Source of the DNA: Carboxydocella sporoproducens DSM 16521 | GTDB taxonomy: Bacteria > Bacillota > GCA-003054495 > Carboxydocellales > Carboxydocellaceae | DNA: 47,219 bases | NCBI RefSeq assembly: GCF_900167165.1 | Contig: NZ_FUXM01000014.1 | Coordinates: forward strand, 1 to 47,219 | Reading direction: 5' to 3' | Shown here: positions 8,773-16,940 of the stretch, one piece after another | Numbering within the stretch: the stretch's first letter is position 1 | How the letters are laid out: every line of letters begins with the position of its first letter | Notes under the pieces: model-generated | The model's database searches: none | Told to the model about the DNA's origin: nothing | Seen by the model: only the letters and a program-made list of their open reading frames with translations | Program-made: the position numbers and the translations under genes

Positions 8773-10958
8773 GCAAGCGGATTTGGCTTTTTCTTTTGCT
8801 TTGTTTGGGCCTGGTTCTAAATCCGACATTGGCTGTATCTGCGGAGAGGCCCAAAGTGGTGGTATTGATTCTGGATCACCTGAGCCTGCAGGACTGGCAA
8901 AGCGAAAATTTGCCCAATCTGCAGAAGCTGATGGCGCAAGGAGCGCTGGGATTGATGAATACTCCGGTGGCCCAGGGTTATCCACGTTCAGCTAACAGCA
9001 CCATGTTGACAATAGGGGCGGGAACCCGACTGGGTACGGATCTGACTACAGAGCTGGCCCTGGATAGTAATGAAACCTGGCTGAATGAGCGAGCTTTTGA
9101 TTTGTACCGGCAACGAATGGGCTATCACCCTACGGGACAGATATCCGTATTATCAGTTCCCCAGTTACTGAATTTGGCTGCTAAATTACCTTATCTCAAT
9201 CAACCGGGAGCCCTGGGAGAAACTATACACCGTCAACAATTGCGGACAGCCTTAATCGGTGATCGGGATCGGGATTTGCCTTTTCGACCGGCGGCTTTAT
9301 TTGCCATGGATGCAAAAGGGCAAATAGATTTTGGGGCTGTGGGGAGCCGGATTACTACCATTGATCCGGAACGGCCTTTTTCTAAAAAAATTGATGTTGC
9401 TAAAACTAAAAAAGTTTTAAAACAAGTTTGGAATGTAGCGGATTTAATCATAATTGACTGGGGGGATTTAGGTCGGCTTGAAGCTGCCAGAAACATGATG
9501 CTGCCTGAATGGTGGCAGGCCCAGCGCAAACAAGTACTACAAGAAGCTGATAGCTTCCTTGGTCAATTATATCAGCTGTGTGCAGAAGAAAAAGCTTATT
9601 TGCTAATAATAAGTCCTACACCATCAGCCAAGGCCCTGGAAGAAGACCGGACAGCTGCCCCTTTGCTGCTAGTTGGGCCGGGGATAAAGCAGGGCTGGCT
9701 TTTCAGCCCTACAACCAAGCGCGAGGGGCTGGTAGCCAATATAGATGTGGCTCCTGCTATTTTACAACTCTTGCATCTGGACAAGCCGGAAGTGATGCTG
9801 GGACAGGCTTTTAAAGCAACAGGCAATGGCAAGAAGCCGGAGGATTTAATCCGGCAGGAGGAAAGGATGGTTGCGGTGTTCCAGGCTCGGCCGCCCCTGG
9901 CCCGTGGCTATGCCTTCTGGGAACTGGTTGTTTTGTTGCTAGCACTGGTTTCGGTATTTTTGCATCGGCCACGTCCTAAAACGATGGGGCAAATTCTGCT
10001 GGCCTTTGCGGCGGTTCCGGCTGTTTTTCTCCTCTTACCTCTGTTACCGGTCCAGAGTCTTCCGGTTTTATTAGGTGTTACTATTCTGGCCACCTTTGTC
10101 TTAACTGTGGTTTTGTTGCCCCTGCGCAAAGTCCATATCTTGTTACCTTTTGCTATGCTTTTTCTATTTACCGTTTCTGTGATTGTAATCGATACTGTCA
10201 TGGGTAATCCGCTGATGAAACAGAGTGTGCTGGGGTATGACTTTCTGGTAGGTGCCCGTTATTATGGGATTGGCAACGAGTATGAAGGTGTAATTTTGGG
10301 GGCAAGCATAGTTGGGGTTGCTATTCTGGCCGAAATCTGGTCAAAACAGCAGCGACTACTGGGCTGGGTGATTGCAGTTGTTTTTGCTGGTATAACGTAT
10401 TTACTGGCAGCTCCCGGCCTGGGTAGTGATGTGGGTGGAGCTATTGCAGCCGTAGGGGGCTTCATCTGGACCTGGTTACTCTTACAGGGCAAGCAGATAA
10501 GATGGCGGCAAATATTCGGTATTGGTCTGGCTACCATCTTGCTTCTAGTCCTGTTCTTTTACTGGGACTGGCAGCGGCCCCCGGAATTGCAGACGCATAT
10601 GGGGCGAACGATGGCTCTTGTTGTTGACCAGGGCTGGAAGGCCCTCTTTGATATATTCCAGCGCAAACTGGCCATGAATTATAAATTGATCGTTGGCGTC
10701 ACAGTCTGGGCCCGGGTCTTTTTAGGGGCACTCCTGGTTCTGACCATTCTATTTTATCGGCCGGTTGGGGTGATGAAGAGAATCAGGCAGACATACCCTG
10801 TATTGTTCCGCGGTTTAAGCGGGGCGATGGTAGCGGTGCTGCTGGTACTGATAGTAAATGATTCCGGGATCGTTGCAGCCGCTACGGCCATGATTTATTT
10901 GTCATCACCCTTACTTTATCTAGTGCTAAATGAACTAAATGGGAGGCGGGGGTTATGA
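8769..10958 (+). CDS. polytopic membrane protein with alkaline-phosphatase-like extracytoplasmic domain
   Basis: This 729-residue protein starts at TTG with an N-terminal signal segment (about residues 1-24). A domain of roughly 350 residues resembling the alkaline phosphatase superfamily follows (VVVLILDHLS at the first metal-binding strand, RSANSTMLTIGAG at the nucleophile region, and VANIDVAPAILQLL). The C-terminal half has about ten or eleven hydrophobic helices, with a distinctive YYGIGNEYEGVILG motif between them. The expected late metal ligands (a DH pair and a C-terminal His) are not evident, so catalysis is doubtful. Translational coupling to the glycosyltransferase suggests envelope polysaccharide or lipid modification. 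Function not established. Confidence 0.7.
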   Translation: MSKRIWLFLLLCLGLVLNPTLAVSAERPKVVVLILDHLSLQDWQSENLPNLQKLMAQGALGLMNTPVAQGYPRSANSTMLTIGAGTRLGTDLTTELALDSNETWLNERAFDLYRQRMGYHPTGQISVLSVPQLLNLAAKLPYLNQPGALGETIHRQQLRTALIGDRDRDLPFRPAALFAMDAKGQIDFGAVGSRITTIDPERPFSKKIDVAKTKKVLKQVWNVADLIIIDWGDLGRLEAARNMMLPEWWQAQRKQVLQEADSFLGQLYQLCAEEKAYLLIISPTPSAKALEEDRTAAPLLLVGPGIKQGWLFSPTTKREGLVANIDVAPAILQLLHLDKPEVMLGQAFKATGNGKKPEDLIRQEERMVAVFQARPPLARGYAFWELVVLLLALVSVFLHRPRPKTMGQILLAFAAVPAVFLLLPLLPVQSLPVLLGVTILATFVLTVVLLPLRKVHILLPFAMLFLFTVSVIVIDTVMGNPLMKQSVLGYDFLVGARYYGIGNEYEGVILGASIVGVAILAEIWSKQQRLLGWVIAVVFAGITYLLAAPGLGSDVGGAIAAVGGFIWTWLLLQGKQIRWRQIFGIGLATILLLVLFFYWDWQRPPELQTHMGRTMALVVDQGWKALFDIFQRKLAMNYKLIVGVTVWARVFLGALLVLTILFYRPVGVMKRIRQTYPVLFRGLSGAMVAVLLVLIVNDSGIVAAATAMIYLSSPLLYLVLNELNGRRGL

Positions 10959-11719
10959 AAAAGTATGGAAAAATCAGGTTGACAAATGGTAAAGTGAGTT
11001 ATGCTGTCTGGTTAAAGGATGGGCAGATCGGATTGTTGTCTGAACCGCCCTGGGTCAATGACAACAAGATAATCGAGGTAATACCGGATACAGGAGATAT
11101 CCATTTGCTGGCTCCCTGTAACCCGAGCAAAATCATTTGTGTTGGGCTTAATTATCGCCAGCATGCAGCTGAGCTGGATATGCAATTACCGCCGGAGCCT
11201 GTTATTTTCTTAAAACCGCCGTCAGCAGTGATTGGACCTGGTGATATTATACGATATCCTGAACAAAGTCAACGGGTAGATTATGAGGGGGAACTGGCAG
11301 TAGTTATCGGGCATGAGTGTAAGAAAATCGATACTAAAGCCGCCTCCCGGTATATTTTTGGTTACACCTGTGCTAATGATGTTACCGCCAGAGATTTACA
11401 ACAAAAAGACGGCCAGTGGACCCGGGCCAAGTCTTTCGACACATTTTTGCCCTTAGGACCGTATATTATAAAGGATATCGACTGGCGGGACCGTACCATC
11501 AGGACAACCCTGAATGGACAGATTAAACAGGAAGCGAAAACGGATATGTTAATTCATAGCGTTGAAGCCCTGGTGTCATACGTATCACAGGTTATGACTC
11601 TTTATCCCGGGGATGTAATCCTGACCGGTACTCCTGAGGGGGTAGGGCCGATGCTGAGGGGGGATGAGGTTTCAGTAGAGATAGAAGGGCTTGGTATATT
11701 AATAAACAAAGTTGAATAA
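10955..11719 (+). CDS. fumarylacetoacetate hydrolase (FAH) family protein
   Basis: This 254-residue protein has the single FAH catalytic domain. Visible motifs are GLNYRQHAAEL, the metal-binding DYEGELAVVIG, TCANDVTARDLQ and GDVILTGTPEGVG, in the order found in 2-hydroxyhepta-2,4-dienedioate isomerases, acylpyruvases and oxaloacetate decarboxylases. It would act on a 2,4-diketo acid or enol tautomer in the cytoplasm with a divalent metal. Its ATG overlaps the previous stop (ATGA). The exact substrate is not predictable. Confidence 0.85.
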   Translation: MKKYGKIRLTNGKVSYAVWLKDGQIGLLSEPPWVNDNKIIEVIPDTGDIHLLAPCNPSKIICVGLNYRQHAAELDMQLPPEPVIFLKPPSAVIGPGDIIRYPEQSQRVDYEGELAVVIGHECKKIDTKAASRYIFGYTCANDVTARDLQQKDGQWTRAKSFDTFLPLGPYIIKDIDWRDRTIRTTLNGQIKQEAKTDMLIHSVEALVSYVSQVMTLYPGDVILTGTPEGVGPMLRGDEVSVEIEGLGILINKVE

Positions 11720-11729
11720 AAAATTTTTA

Positions 11730-11757
11730 TTGACATCCGGGGAAAATGTGCTATTAT
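11730..11757 (+). promoter_or_regulatory. speH promoter
   Basis: TTGACA (11730-11735) and TATTAT (11752-11757) are separated by 16 bp, in the gap after the FAH gene. This gives a leader of about 70 nt. Confidence 0.7.
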
Positions 11758-11768
11758 TTAATTTGATT

Positions 11769-11805
11769 GGATTCCGAAAAGCGCCTGGAGGTGGGATCGG
11801 TTTCC
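11769..11805 (+). promoter_or_regulatory. structured leader hairpin upstream of speH
   Basis: GGATTCCGA (11769-11777) pairs with TCGGTTTCC (11797-11805) except for a symmetric TT/TT internal loop, enclosing a small GC-rich hairpin with a TGGA loop. It begins about 5 nt after the predicted transcription start. I cannot match it to a named riboswitch. Confidence 0.35.
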
Positions 11806-11837
11806 AAAAAAATGTTTAAAGGAGGATGAGATGTTAA

Positions 11838-12221
11838 ATGAACGCTTTGGGTCGTCACATCTTGGCTGAAATTTATGGATGCAAATTTGATATTCTGAAC
11901 GATGTAAAGAAAGTTGAGCAAATTATGGTTCAAGCTGCTCTTGAAGCAGGTGCCGAAGTACGGGAGTTTGTGTTCCATAAATTCAGCCCCCAGGGTGTTA
12001 GTGGAGTTGTTGTGATTTCTGAATCCCATTTAGCCATTCATACCTGGCCTGAACTGGGGTATGCGGCAGTAGATGTCTTTACCTGCGGAGAAAAAGTTGA
12101 TCCCTGGGATGCTTGCAATTATCTGGCTGAGCAATTCGGCGCAGAGCAAGTGGAAGCCAAAGAAACCAAACGAGGGATCATCGATTCCATTCTTCCGCAG
12201 AAGGCCGCTGCCAATCTGTAG
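11838..12221 (+). CDS. speH: S-adenosylmethionine decarboxylase proenzyme (SpeH type)
   Basis: This 127-residue protein is the short prokaryotic class of AdoMet decarboxylase, which supplies decarboxylated SAM for spermidine synthesis. The autocleavage site is SES with Ser63 as the future pyruvoyl group. His68 and Cys83, needed for processing and catalysis, are at the family positions. The ATG is 12 nt after GGAGG. It is monocistronic, between its own promoter and a terminator. Spermidine synthesis would yield methylthioadenosine, a substrate for the salvage genes at 28-34.8 kb. No spermidine synthase gene is in the window. Confidence 0.95.
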   Translation: MNALGRHILAEIYGCKFDILNDVKKVEQIMVQAALEAGAEVREFVFHKFSPQGVSGVVVISESHLAIHTWPELGYAAVDVFTCGEKVDPWDACNYLAEQFGAEQVEAKETKRGIIDSILPQKAAANL

Positions 12222-12265
12222 GAGGGATATTTATTAGTACTGACCGACGACGTCAAAAAGGTTAG

Positions 12266-12312
12266 TATAAGCCTTGACAGCCTGGAAGAGGTTGCAAGGC
12301 TTATATTTTTTT
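12266..12312 (+). terminator. intrinsic terminator after speH
   Basis: An 11-bp stem TATAAGCCTTG/CAAGGCTTATA (12266-12276/12295-12305) with an 18-nt loop is followed by seven T. Confidence 0.85.
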
Positions 12313-12389
12313 GCTTTTCTGTTTTCAAAAAAGAGGAATTATTCTGACAATGTAGAATTACTTTTTTGATAGAGATGGGAGGGGAGAAG

Positions 12390-12905
12390 ATGGATAAACT
12401 GATTCAGGTCGCAAGACAGTGTTATCAATGTGGAAAATGCAGTGCGGGCTGTCCGGTTCAATTTGCCATGGACATACCACCCAACCAGGTTATGCGTTTG
12501 TTGCAGAGAGGCCTGGTGGATGAAGTTCTCACTGCCAAATCCATCTGGGTTTGTGCCAGCTGTAATACCTGTACCACCCGTTGTTTGCGGGGCATTGATA
12601 TCGCTGCCACCATGGATGAATTGAGGAGGCTATCATTAAAAAGAGGTATGGCAAATCGGTTTGGGCGCAATGCCAATATATTCCACGATGTCTTTCTGGG
12701 CTCAGTACGGCGTTTTGGCAGGTTGTATGAACTGGGGCTGGCCATCCAGCTAAATTTAAAAACAGGCAACCTGTTTAAGGATGCCCAATACGGCTGGCCT
12801 ATGTTCAGTAAAGGAAAACTGAAACTTTTCCCTGAATCGATCAATGGTCTGAACCAGATCAATAAAATCTATCAGGCTGCACGCGAGATGGGAGATGATA
12901 TCTAA
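12390..12905 (+). CDS. hdrC: heterodisulfide reductase subunit C-like iron-sulfur protein
   Basis: This 171-residue protein has two classic [4Fe-4S] motifs: Cys11, Cys14, Cys17, Cys21 and Cys55, Cys58, Cys61, Cys65, each CxxCxxCxxxC. This is the layout of HdrC, the electron-transfer subunit delivering electrons to HdrB. ATG 12390 follows GGGAGGGGAG; an upstream ATG at 12366 has no ribosome site. It is one base from hdrB (TAATG). No HdrA flavoprotein, hydrogenase or membrane HdrE lies nearby, so the electron source and the disulfide or quinone substrate are unknown. I see no strong promoter in 12313-12389. Confidence 0.85.
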   Translation: MDKLIQVARQCYQCGKCSAGCPVQFAMDIPPNQVMRLLQRGLVDEVLTAKSIWVCASCNTCTTRCLRGIDIAATMDELRRLSLKRGMANRFGRNANIFHDVFLGSVRRFGRLYELGLAIQLNLKTGNLFKDAQYGWPMFSKGKLKLFPESINGLNQINKIYQAAREMGDDI

Positions 12906-13765
12906 TGGCCAATTATGCATACTATCCTGGTTGCAGCTTACACGCGACTGCCAGGGATTTTGACCTTTCCACAAAAGCTGTGGCTCAAAAACTGAATATG
13001 AGGTTAATCGACATTCCCGACTGGAATTGCTGTGGAGCTTCATCTGCTCATAATAGAGGTCATTTTCTGGCAGCAGCTATTCCAGGCCGGAATCTTTTTC
13101 TAGCTCAAAAAGTGGCTGGGGATATTGTTGTCCCTTGTGCTGCCTGTTATCAGCGGTTGCAGACGGCCAGACATGAGCTACAGCATTCTGAAAAGGCAAG
13201 AGAAAAAATGGAAGAAATTATGGGCTATTCCTATGATCCGACCATCAAAGTAAAAAATATAATCGAGGCTGTGAGTGAAAATATTGAGAAAGGTCAGTTA
13301 GTCCGCAATCTGGCCGGATTGAAGGTTGTTTGCTATTACGGCTGTTTGCTGGTAAAACCCCCTGGTATCACAGGATATGATCATCCGGAAAATCCAATGT
13401 CTATGGATAACATACTGGCTTCAATCGGTGCCCAGGTTCTGCCTTACCCTTATAAAACAGAATGCTGCGGCGGTTCACTGCCTTTTTATCAGGAAGGGGT
13501 ACACGAAAAGTTAATTTATGATATTCTCCGTATTGCCTGGGATGCGGGGGCAGAGGCGATTGTTACCGCATGCCCTCTCTGTATGTCGAACCTGGATATG
13601 CGGCAAAAGGAAAGCAAAAAATATGGTGATTTACCGGACATTCCAGTATTTTATTTAACCGAGCTAGTAGGGCTGGCTCTGGGTTGTAAAAGCAATGAGC
13701 TCGGACTGGAAAAGCATTTTATAGATCCACTGCCTTTGTTGCAAAGATACAACTTACTTGCATAG
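12905..13765 (+). CDS. hdrB: heterodisulfide reductase subunit B-like protein (CCG domains)
   Basis: This 286-residue protein has two cysteine-rich CCG domains. The first contains Cys10, Cys42-Cys43 and Cys78/Cys81 (CAAC). The second contains YYGC, ECCGG and ACPLC. In HdrB these ligate the noncubane [4Fe-4S] clusters that reduce disulfides. The protein is soluble, with no membrane helix. It is coupled to hdrC by a TAATG overlap. Its position just upstream of the menaquinone operon, separated by a terminator, may be incidental. Confidence 0.87.
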   Translation: MANYAYYPGCSLHATARDFDLSTKAVAQKLNMRLIDIPDWNCCGASSAHNRGHFLAAAIPGRNLFLAQKVAGDIVVPCAACYQRLQTARHELQHSEKAREKMEEIMGYSYDPTIKVKNIIEAVSENIEKGQLVRNLAGLKVVCYYGCLLVKPPGITGYDHPENPMSMDNILASIGAQVLPYPYKTECCGGSLPFYQEGVHEKLIYDILRIAWDAGAEAIVTACPLCMSNLDMRQKESKKYGDLPDIPVFYLTELVGLALGCKSNELGLEKHFIDPLPLLQRYNLLA

Positions 13766-13787
13766 CACCTTTAAGAAAGGTTATAAT
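13758..13787 (+). promoter_or_regulatory. promoter in the hdrB 3' end, ahead of a terminator
   Basis: TTGCAT (13758-13763, overlapping the hdrB stop) and TATAAT (13782-13787) are separated by 18 bp. It probably serves the menaquinone operon, because no better promoter is visible downstream. Transcription would run directly into the terminator at 13803. Confidence 0.55.
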
Positions 13788-13802
13788 ATACGCAAACATT
13801 AC

Positions 13803-13825
13803 AAAAGCCCGTTGCAGGGCTTTTT
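13803..13825 (+). terminator. intrinsic terminator between hdrB and the menaquinone operon
   Basis: AAAAGCCC (13803-13810) pairs with GGGCTTTT (13817-13824) around a GTTGCA loop, and the T run follows. Confidence 0.85.
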
Positions 13826-13839
13826 CCTTTGTTTTTAGA

Positions 13840-13859
13840 TTCCTGCCTTCAGGCAGGAA
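13840..13859 (+). repeat. second leader hairpin before the menaquinone operon
   Basis: A perfect TTCCTGCC-TTCA-GGCAGGAA inverted repeat without a following T run. It sits in the 5' leader about 60 nt before the first gene. Function unknown. Confidence 0.5.
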
Positions 13860-13917
13860 AAGTGGATTTGGCCACGAATATATTAAAGGTTACAAATTTT
13901 ACTGAGGAGGTTTGTCG

Positions 13918-14616
13918 ATGGCCGCTGAGGTACTGGAAGCTGTTGCAGGTGATTTAGAAGAGGTGGAAAAGATTATTGGACGATATCTTAAGGTTCGTTC
14001 CGGCCATCTAACTGATTTTGCCCACCTGGAAGCCGATGGGTATGAACGCTGGCTCCGGCCTGCAGCGGTTTTGTTGATAAGCCGTATTTTCGGGTATAAA
14101 GGGCAGAAAGCTCCCGCTTTGGCAGCAGTTGTTCAATTGATTTATCTGGCAGCAAGGATTCATCGACAGGTACCTGATACTCATCCTGCGGGAGAGGAGA
14201 TAGATCCCCGGGATGGTACCCAGCTGCCGGTTTTAGTAGGGGACTACCTCTATGGACGCTTTTTTACTACCCTTTGTGAGGCTGATTTGCTGGAATTTCT
14301 AGGGCCGTTGGCAGACATTATTCGGAAAATAAACGAGGCGGCTGTGCTTCGATTACAGGGCCACCAGCTGGACTGGCCGGAAGAAGAAAAGGAGCTACTG
14401 GCCGGGGGCTGCCGACTGGCATCCAGGCTGGCCCGGGTTGATTCCAGCCGGGAAGAGGAAGCCTATCAGCTGGGGTTGGCTCTGGCCCGAAAAGATGAGT
14501 GGCAGGCTCTTAAGATTATTGCCAGCTGGCCGGAGTGCCAGGAAAAACAGGATTTAACCTGGTTGATCAACTGGTATTGTAATGCAGAAAACCAATTATT
14601 GATGGAAAGGAGATAA
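13918..14616 (+). CDS. degenerate polyprenyl synthetase-like protein
   Basis: This 232-residue all-helical protein resembles the N-terminal two thirds of trans-prenyl diphosphate synthases (LIYLAARIH at 74-82, LVGDYLYGRFF at 106-116). The first aspartate-rich motif is replaced by RQVPDT after the IH, and the second DDxxD is absent. It is therefore probably a non-catalytic subunit, like component I of heptaprenyl diphosphate synthase, supporting the menaquinone side chain. ATG 13918 follows GAGGAGG; the TTG two codons upstream is less likely. It heads the operon and is 3 bp from the UbiD gene. Confidence 0.65.
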   Translation: MAAEVLEAVAGDLEEVEKIIGRYLKVRSGHLTDFAHLEADGYERWLRPAAVLLISRIFGYKGQKAPALAAVVQLIYLAARIHRQVPDTHPAGEEIDPRDGTQLPVLVGDYLYGRFFTTLCEADLLEFLGPLADIIRKINEAAVLRLQGHQLDWPEEEKELLAGGCRLASRLARVDSSREEEAYQLGLALARKDEWQALKIIASWPECQEKQDLTWLINWYCNAENQLLMERR

Positions 14617-14619
14617 TCA

Positions 14620-16074
14620 ATGGGTTATCGGGATTTGCGACATTTCATTGAGGCATTAGAACAAAAAGGCTGGCTAAAGAGGATTACCACAGAAGTGGAT
14701 CCCATTCTGGAAATTACCGAAATTACAGATCGAGTTTCTAAAGCCTATGGACCTGCTCTTTTGTTTGAAAATGTCAAAGGTTCGGACATGCCGGTTCTGA
14801 TTAATGCTTTCGGAACTTTTGAAAGAATGAACCTGGCTTTAGAAGTAAACAATCTGGATGAAATAGGACAGGAAATTCTTACTTTTTTGCAACCGCCGGA
14901 AGTTCCAACTAGCTTTTTCGACAAATTGAAAGCATTGCCGAAAGTTGCTCAAATCGCGAATTTTATGCCTAAAATTGTTAAGACTGGTCCGGTTAAAGAA
15001 GTGATTCTTAAAGGGGACGAAATCGATATTACCAAATTCCCCATTCTCAAATGCTGGCCGGGGGATGGGGGGCGGTTTATTACTTTGCCCCTCGTCTTCA
15101 CCAAAGATCCGGAAACAGGGAAACGCAATGTAGGCATGTACCGGATGCAAGTATATGACGGTCGGACTACCGGTATGCACTGGCATCTACATAAGCATGG
15201 TGCTGAGCATTATCGGGCCCACAAGCGCCGTGGGGATCGGAAAATGGAAGTAGCAGTGGCACTGGGGGCTGACCCGGCTACTATTTATGCTGCTACCGCT
15301 CCGCTGCCAGCCGGGGTGGATGAGATGTTTTTTGCCGGGTTCCTGCGTAAAGAGCCAGTAGAACTGGTGAAATGCGAAACCGTTGACCTGGAAGTACCTG
15401 CCCTTGCTGAAATTGTGCTGGAAGGTTATGTTGATCTGGATGAATTGCGCTGGGAAGGACCCTTTGGGGATCATACCGGTTACTATTCTCTGGCTGACTA
15501 TTATCCGGTCTTCCATATTAATTGTGTTACAATGAGAAAGAAACCCATTTATCCTACTACTATCGTTGGTAAACCACCGATGGAAGATTGTTATCTGGGG
15601 AAAGCAACAGAAAGAATCTTTTTGCCCCTCTTGAAACTTCAGTTGCCGGAAATAGTGGATATGAACTTGCCTTTAGAAGGGGTTTTCCATAACTGTGCCA
15701 TTGTTTCCATTCGCAAAAGCTATCCTGGCCATGCCAAAAAGGTAATGCATGCTCTCTGGGGCATGGGACAAATGATGTTTACCAAACTCATAATCGTTGT
15801 GGATGAACATGTTAACCCACACAATGTTTCCGAAGTCATGTGGAAGGTTTTCAATAATATCGATGCCAAAAGGGATGTAGTAATGGTCGAAGGACCCCTT
15901 GATATCCTGGACCACGCTTCGCCTCTTCCAAATTACGGAACTAAAATGGGGATCGATGCAACCAAGAAGTGGCCCAGTGAAGGTCATACCAGGGAATGGC
16001 CGGATGATATTGAAATGAGCCCGGAAATCAAGGAACTGGTCGACAGGAAGTGGAAGAGTTATGGCATCGACTAA
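14620..16074 (+). CDS. mqnL: UbiD-family prenylated-FMN decarboxylase (menaquinone, MqnL-type)
   Basis: This 484-residue protein is full length for UbiD decarboxylases. The conserved WEGPFGDHTGYYS stretch carries the acidic residues around the prenylated FMN. In the futalosine pathway a UbiD-like enzyme removes the carboxyl group after prenylation of 1,4-dihydroxy-6-naphthoate. The neighbours fit: a UbiA prenyltransferase and a UbiX flavin prenyltransferase follow, then mqnE, mqnA and mqnC. The ATG follows AAAGGAGA. The assignment to MqnL rests on this context. Confidence 0.85.
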   Translation: MGYRDLRHFIEALEQKGWLKRITTEVDPILEITEITDRVSKAYGPALLFENVKGSDMPVLINAFGTFERMNLALEVNNLDEIGQEILTFLQPPEVPTSFFDKLKALPKVAQIANFMPKIVKTGPVKEVILKGDEIDITKFPILKCWPGDGGRFITLPLVFTKDPETGKRNVGMYRMQVYDGRTTGMHWHLHKHGAEHYRAHKRRGDRKMEVAVALGADPATIYAATAPLPAGVDEMFFAGFLRKEPVELVKCETVDLEVPALAEIVLEGYVDLDELRWEGPFGDHTGYYSLADYYPVFHINCVTMRKKPIYPTTIVGKPPMEDCYLGKATERIFLPLLKLQLPEIVDMNLPLEGVFHNCAIVSIRKSYPGHAKKVMHALWGMGQMMFTKLIIVVDEHVNPHNVSEVMWKVFNNIDAKRDVVMVEGPLDILDHASPLPNYGTKMGIDATKKWPSEGHTREWPDDIEMSPEIKELVDRKWKSYGID

Positions 16075-16930
16075 TCTGATGGCTAAAGTAAAAATTTTTG
16101 CTGAAATGATTAAATTTGAACATACTATTTTCGCTTTACCCTTTGCCTATCTAGGAGCCTTTCTGGCAGTCGGTGGAGCACCGACCTTGAGTCAGTTTCT
16201 CTGGATAACCCTGGCCATGGTCGGTGCCCGCACCGCCGCCATGTCTTTAAACCGTATCATAGATCGACACATAGATGCCCGTAATCCCCGCACAGCTACC
16301 CGGGCGATTCCCAGAGGTCTGTTATCGGTTGGTGAAGTCTGGGTTTATACGCTCCTTTCTTTTTTGCTAATGGGGTACGCTGCAGCTCAGCTGAATGAGT
16401 TGTGTTTTAAGCTTATGCCGATTGCTATTTTCTTTCTGGTCATTTATTCTTATACGAAACGGTTTACCTGGCTTTGTCATTTGGTACTGGGTATAGCCAT
16501 TGGCCTGGCACCGCTGGGAGCCTGGGTTGCTATTAGAGCTGCTATTGAGTTACCAGGGGTTGTACTTGGCCTGGCGGTTGCCACCTGGATCGCTGGTTTT
16601 GATATTATCTACGCCTGTCAGGATTATGAATTTGACCGTACCCATGGCATTTACTCCATTCCTGCCCGGTTTGGCCTTGCTAAAGCGCTGTTAGTCGCCC
16701 GTGTCATGCATGCTTTAACGGTTGTATTGCTGGTGTTGACCGGGGTACTGGTGGCAGCAGGATGGATATATTACTTGGGGGTACTTATTACTGTTGGCAT
16801 ACTAATTAAGGAACACTCTCTGGTATCTCCCCGGGATCTTTCTAAACTGGATATCGCTTTTTTCAATATGAATGGTATTATCGCTGTTCTAATGTTTGTT
16901 TTTACTTTACTGGACCTGTTTCTCAGGTAA
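16061..16930 (+). CDS. mqnP: UbiA-family prenyltransferase (MqnP-type)
   Basis: This 289-residue integral membrane protein has about eight or nine helices. The first aspartate-rich motif is NRIIDRHIDARNPRT and the second is DYEFDRTHG, which bind the Mg-prenyl diphosphate. It would attach the polyprenyl chain to 1,4-dihydroxy-6-naphthoate. Its ATG overlaps the end of the UbiD gene by 14 bp. In-operon placement supports MqnP rather than a ubiquinone enzyme. Confidence 0.86.
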   Translation: MASTNLMAKVKIFAEMIKFEHTIFALPFAYLGAFLAVGGAPTLSQFLWITLAMVGARTAAMSLNRIIDRHIDARNPRTATRAIPRGLLSVGEVWVYTLLSFLLMGYAAAQLNELCFKLMPIAIFFLVIYSYTKRFTWLCHLVLGIAIGLAPLGAWVAIRAAIELPGVVLGLAVATWIAGFDIIYACQDYEFDRTHGIYSIPARFGLAKALLVARVMHALTVVLLVLTGVLVAAGWIYYLGVLITVGILIKEHSLVSPRDLSKLDIAFFNMNGIIAVLMFVFTLLDLFLR

Positions 16931-16940
16931 GGAGGATTTT

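Noticed and set aside
12222-12312. AGGAGGG directly after the speH stop, with a short open frame read through from speH.
   Set aside because: No ATG, GTG or TTG at proper spacing, and the frame runs through the terminator stem. Not supported as a gene.
12344-12373. CTGACA and GATAGA-like boxes before hdrC as a promoter.
   Set aside because: The -10 match is poor and too close to the ribosome site.
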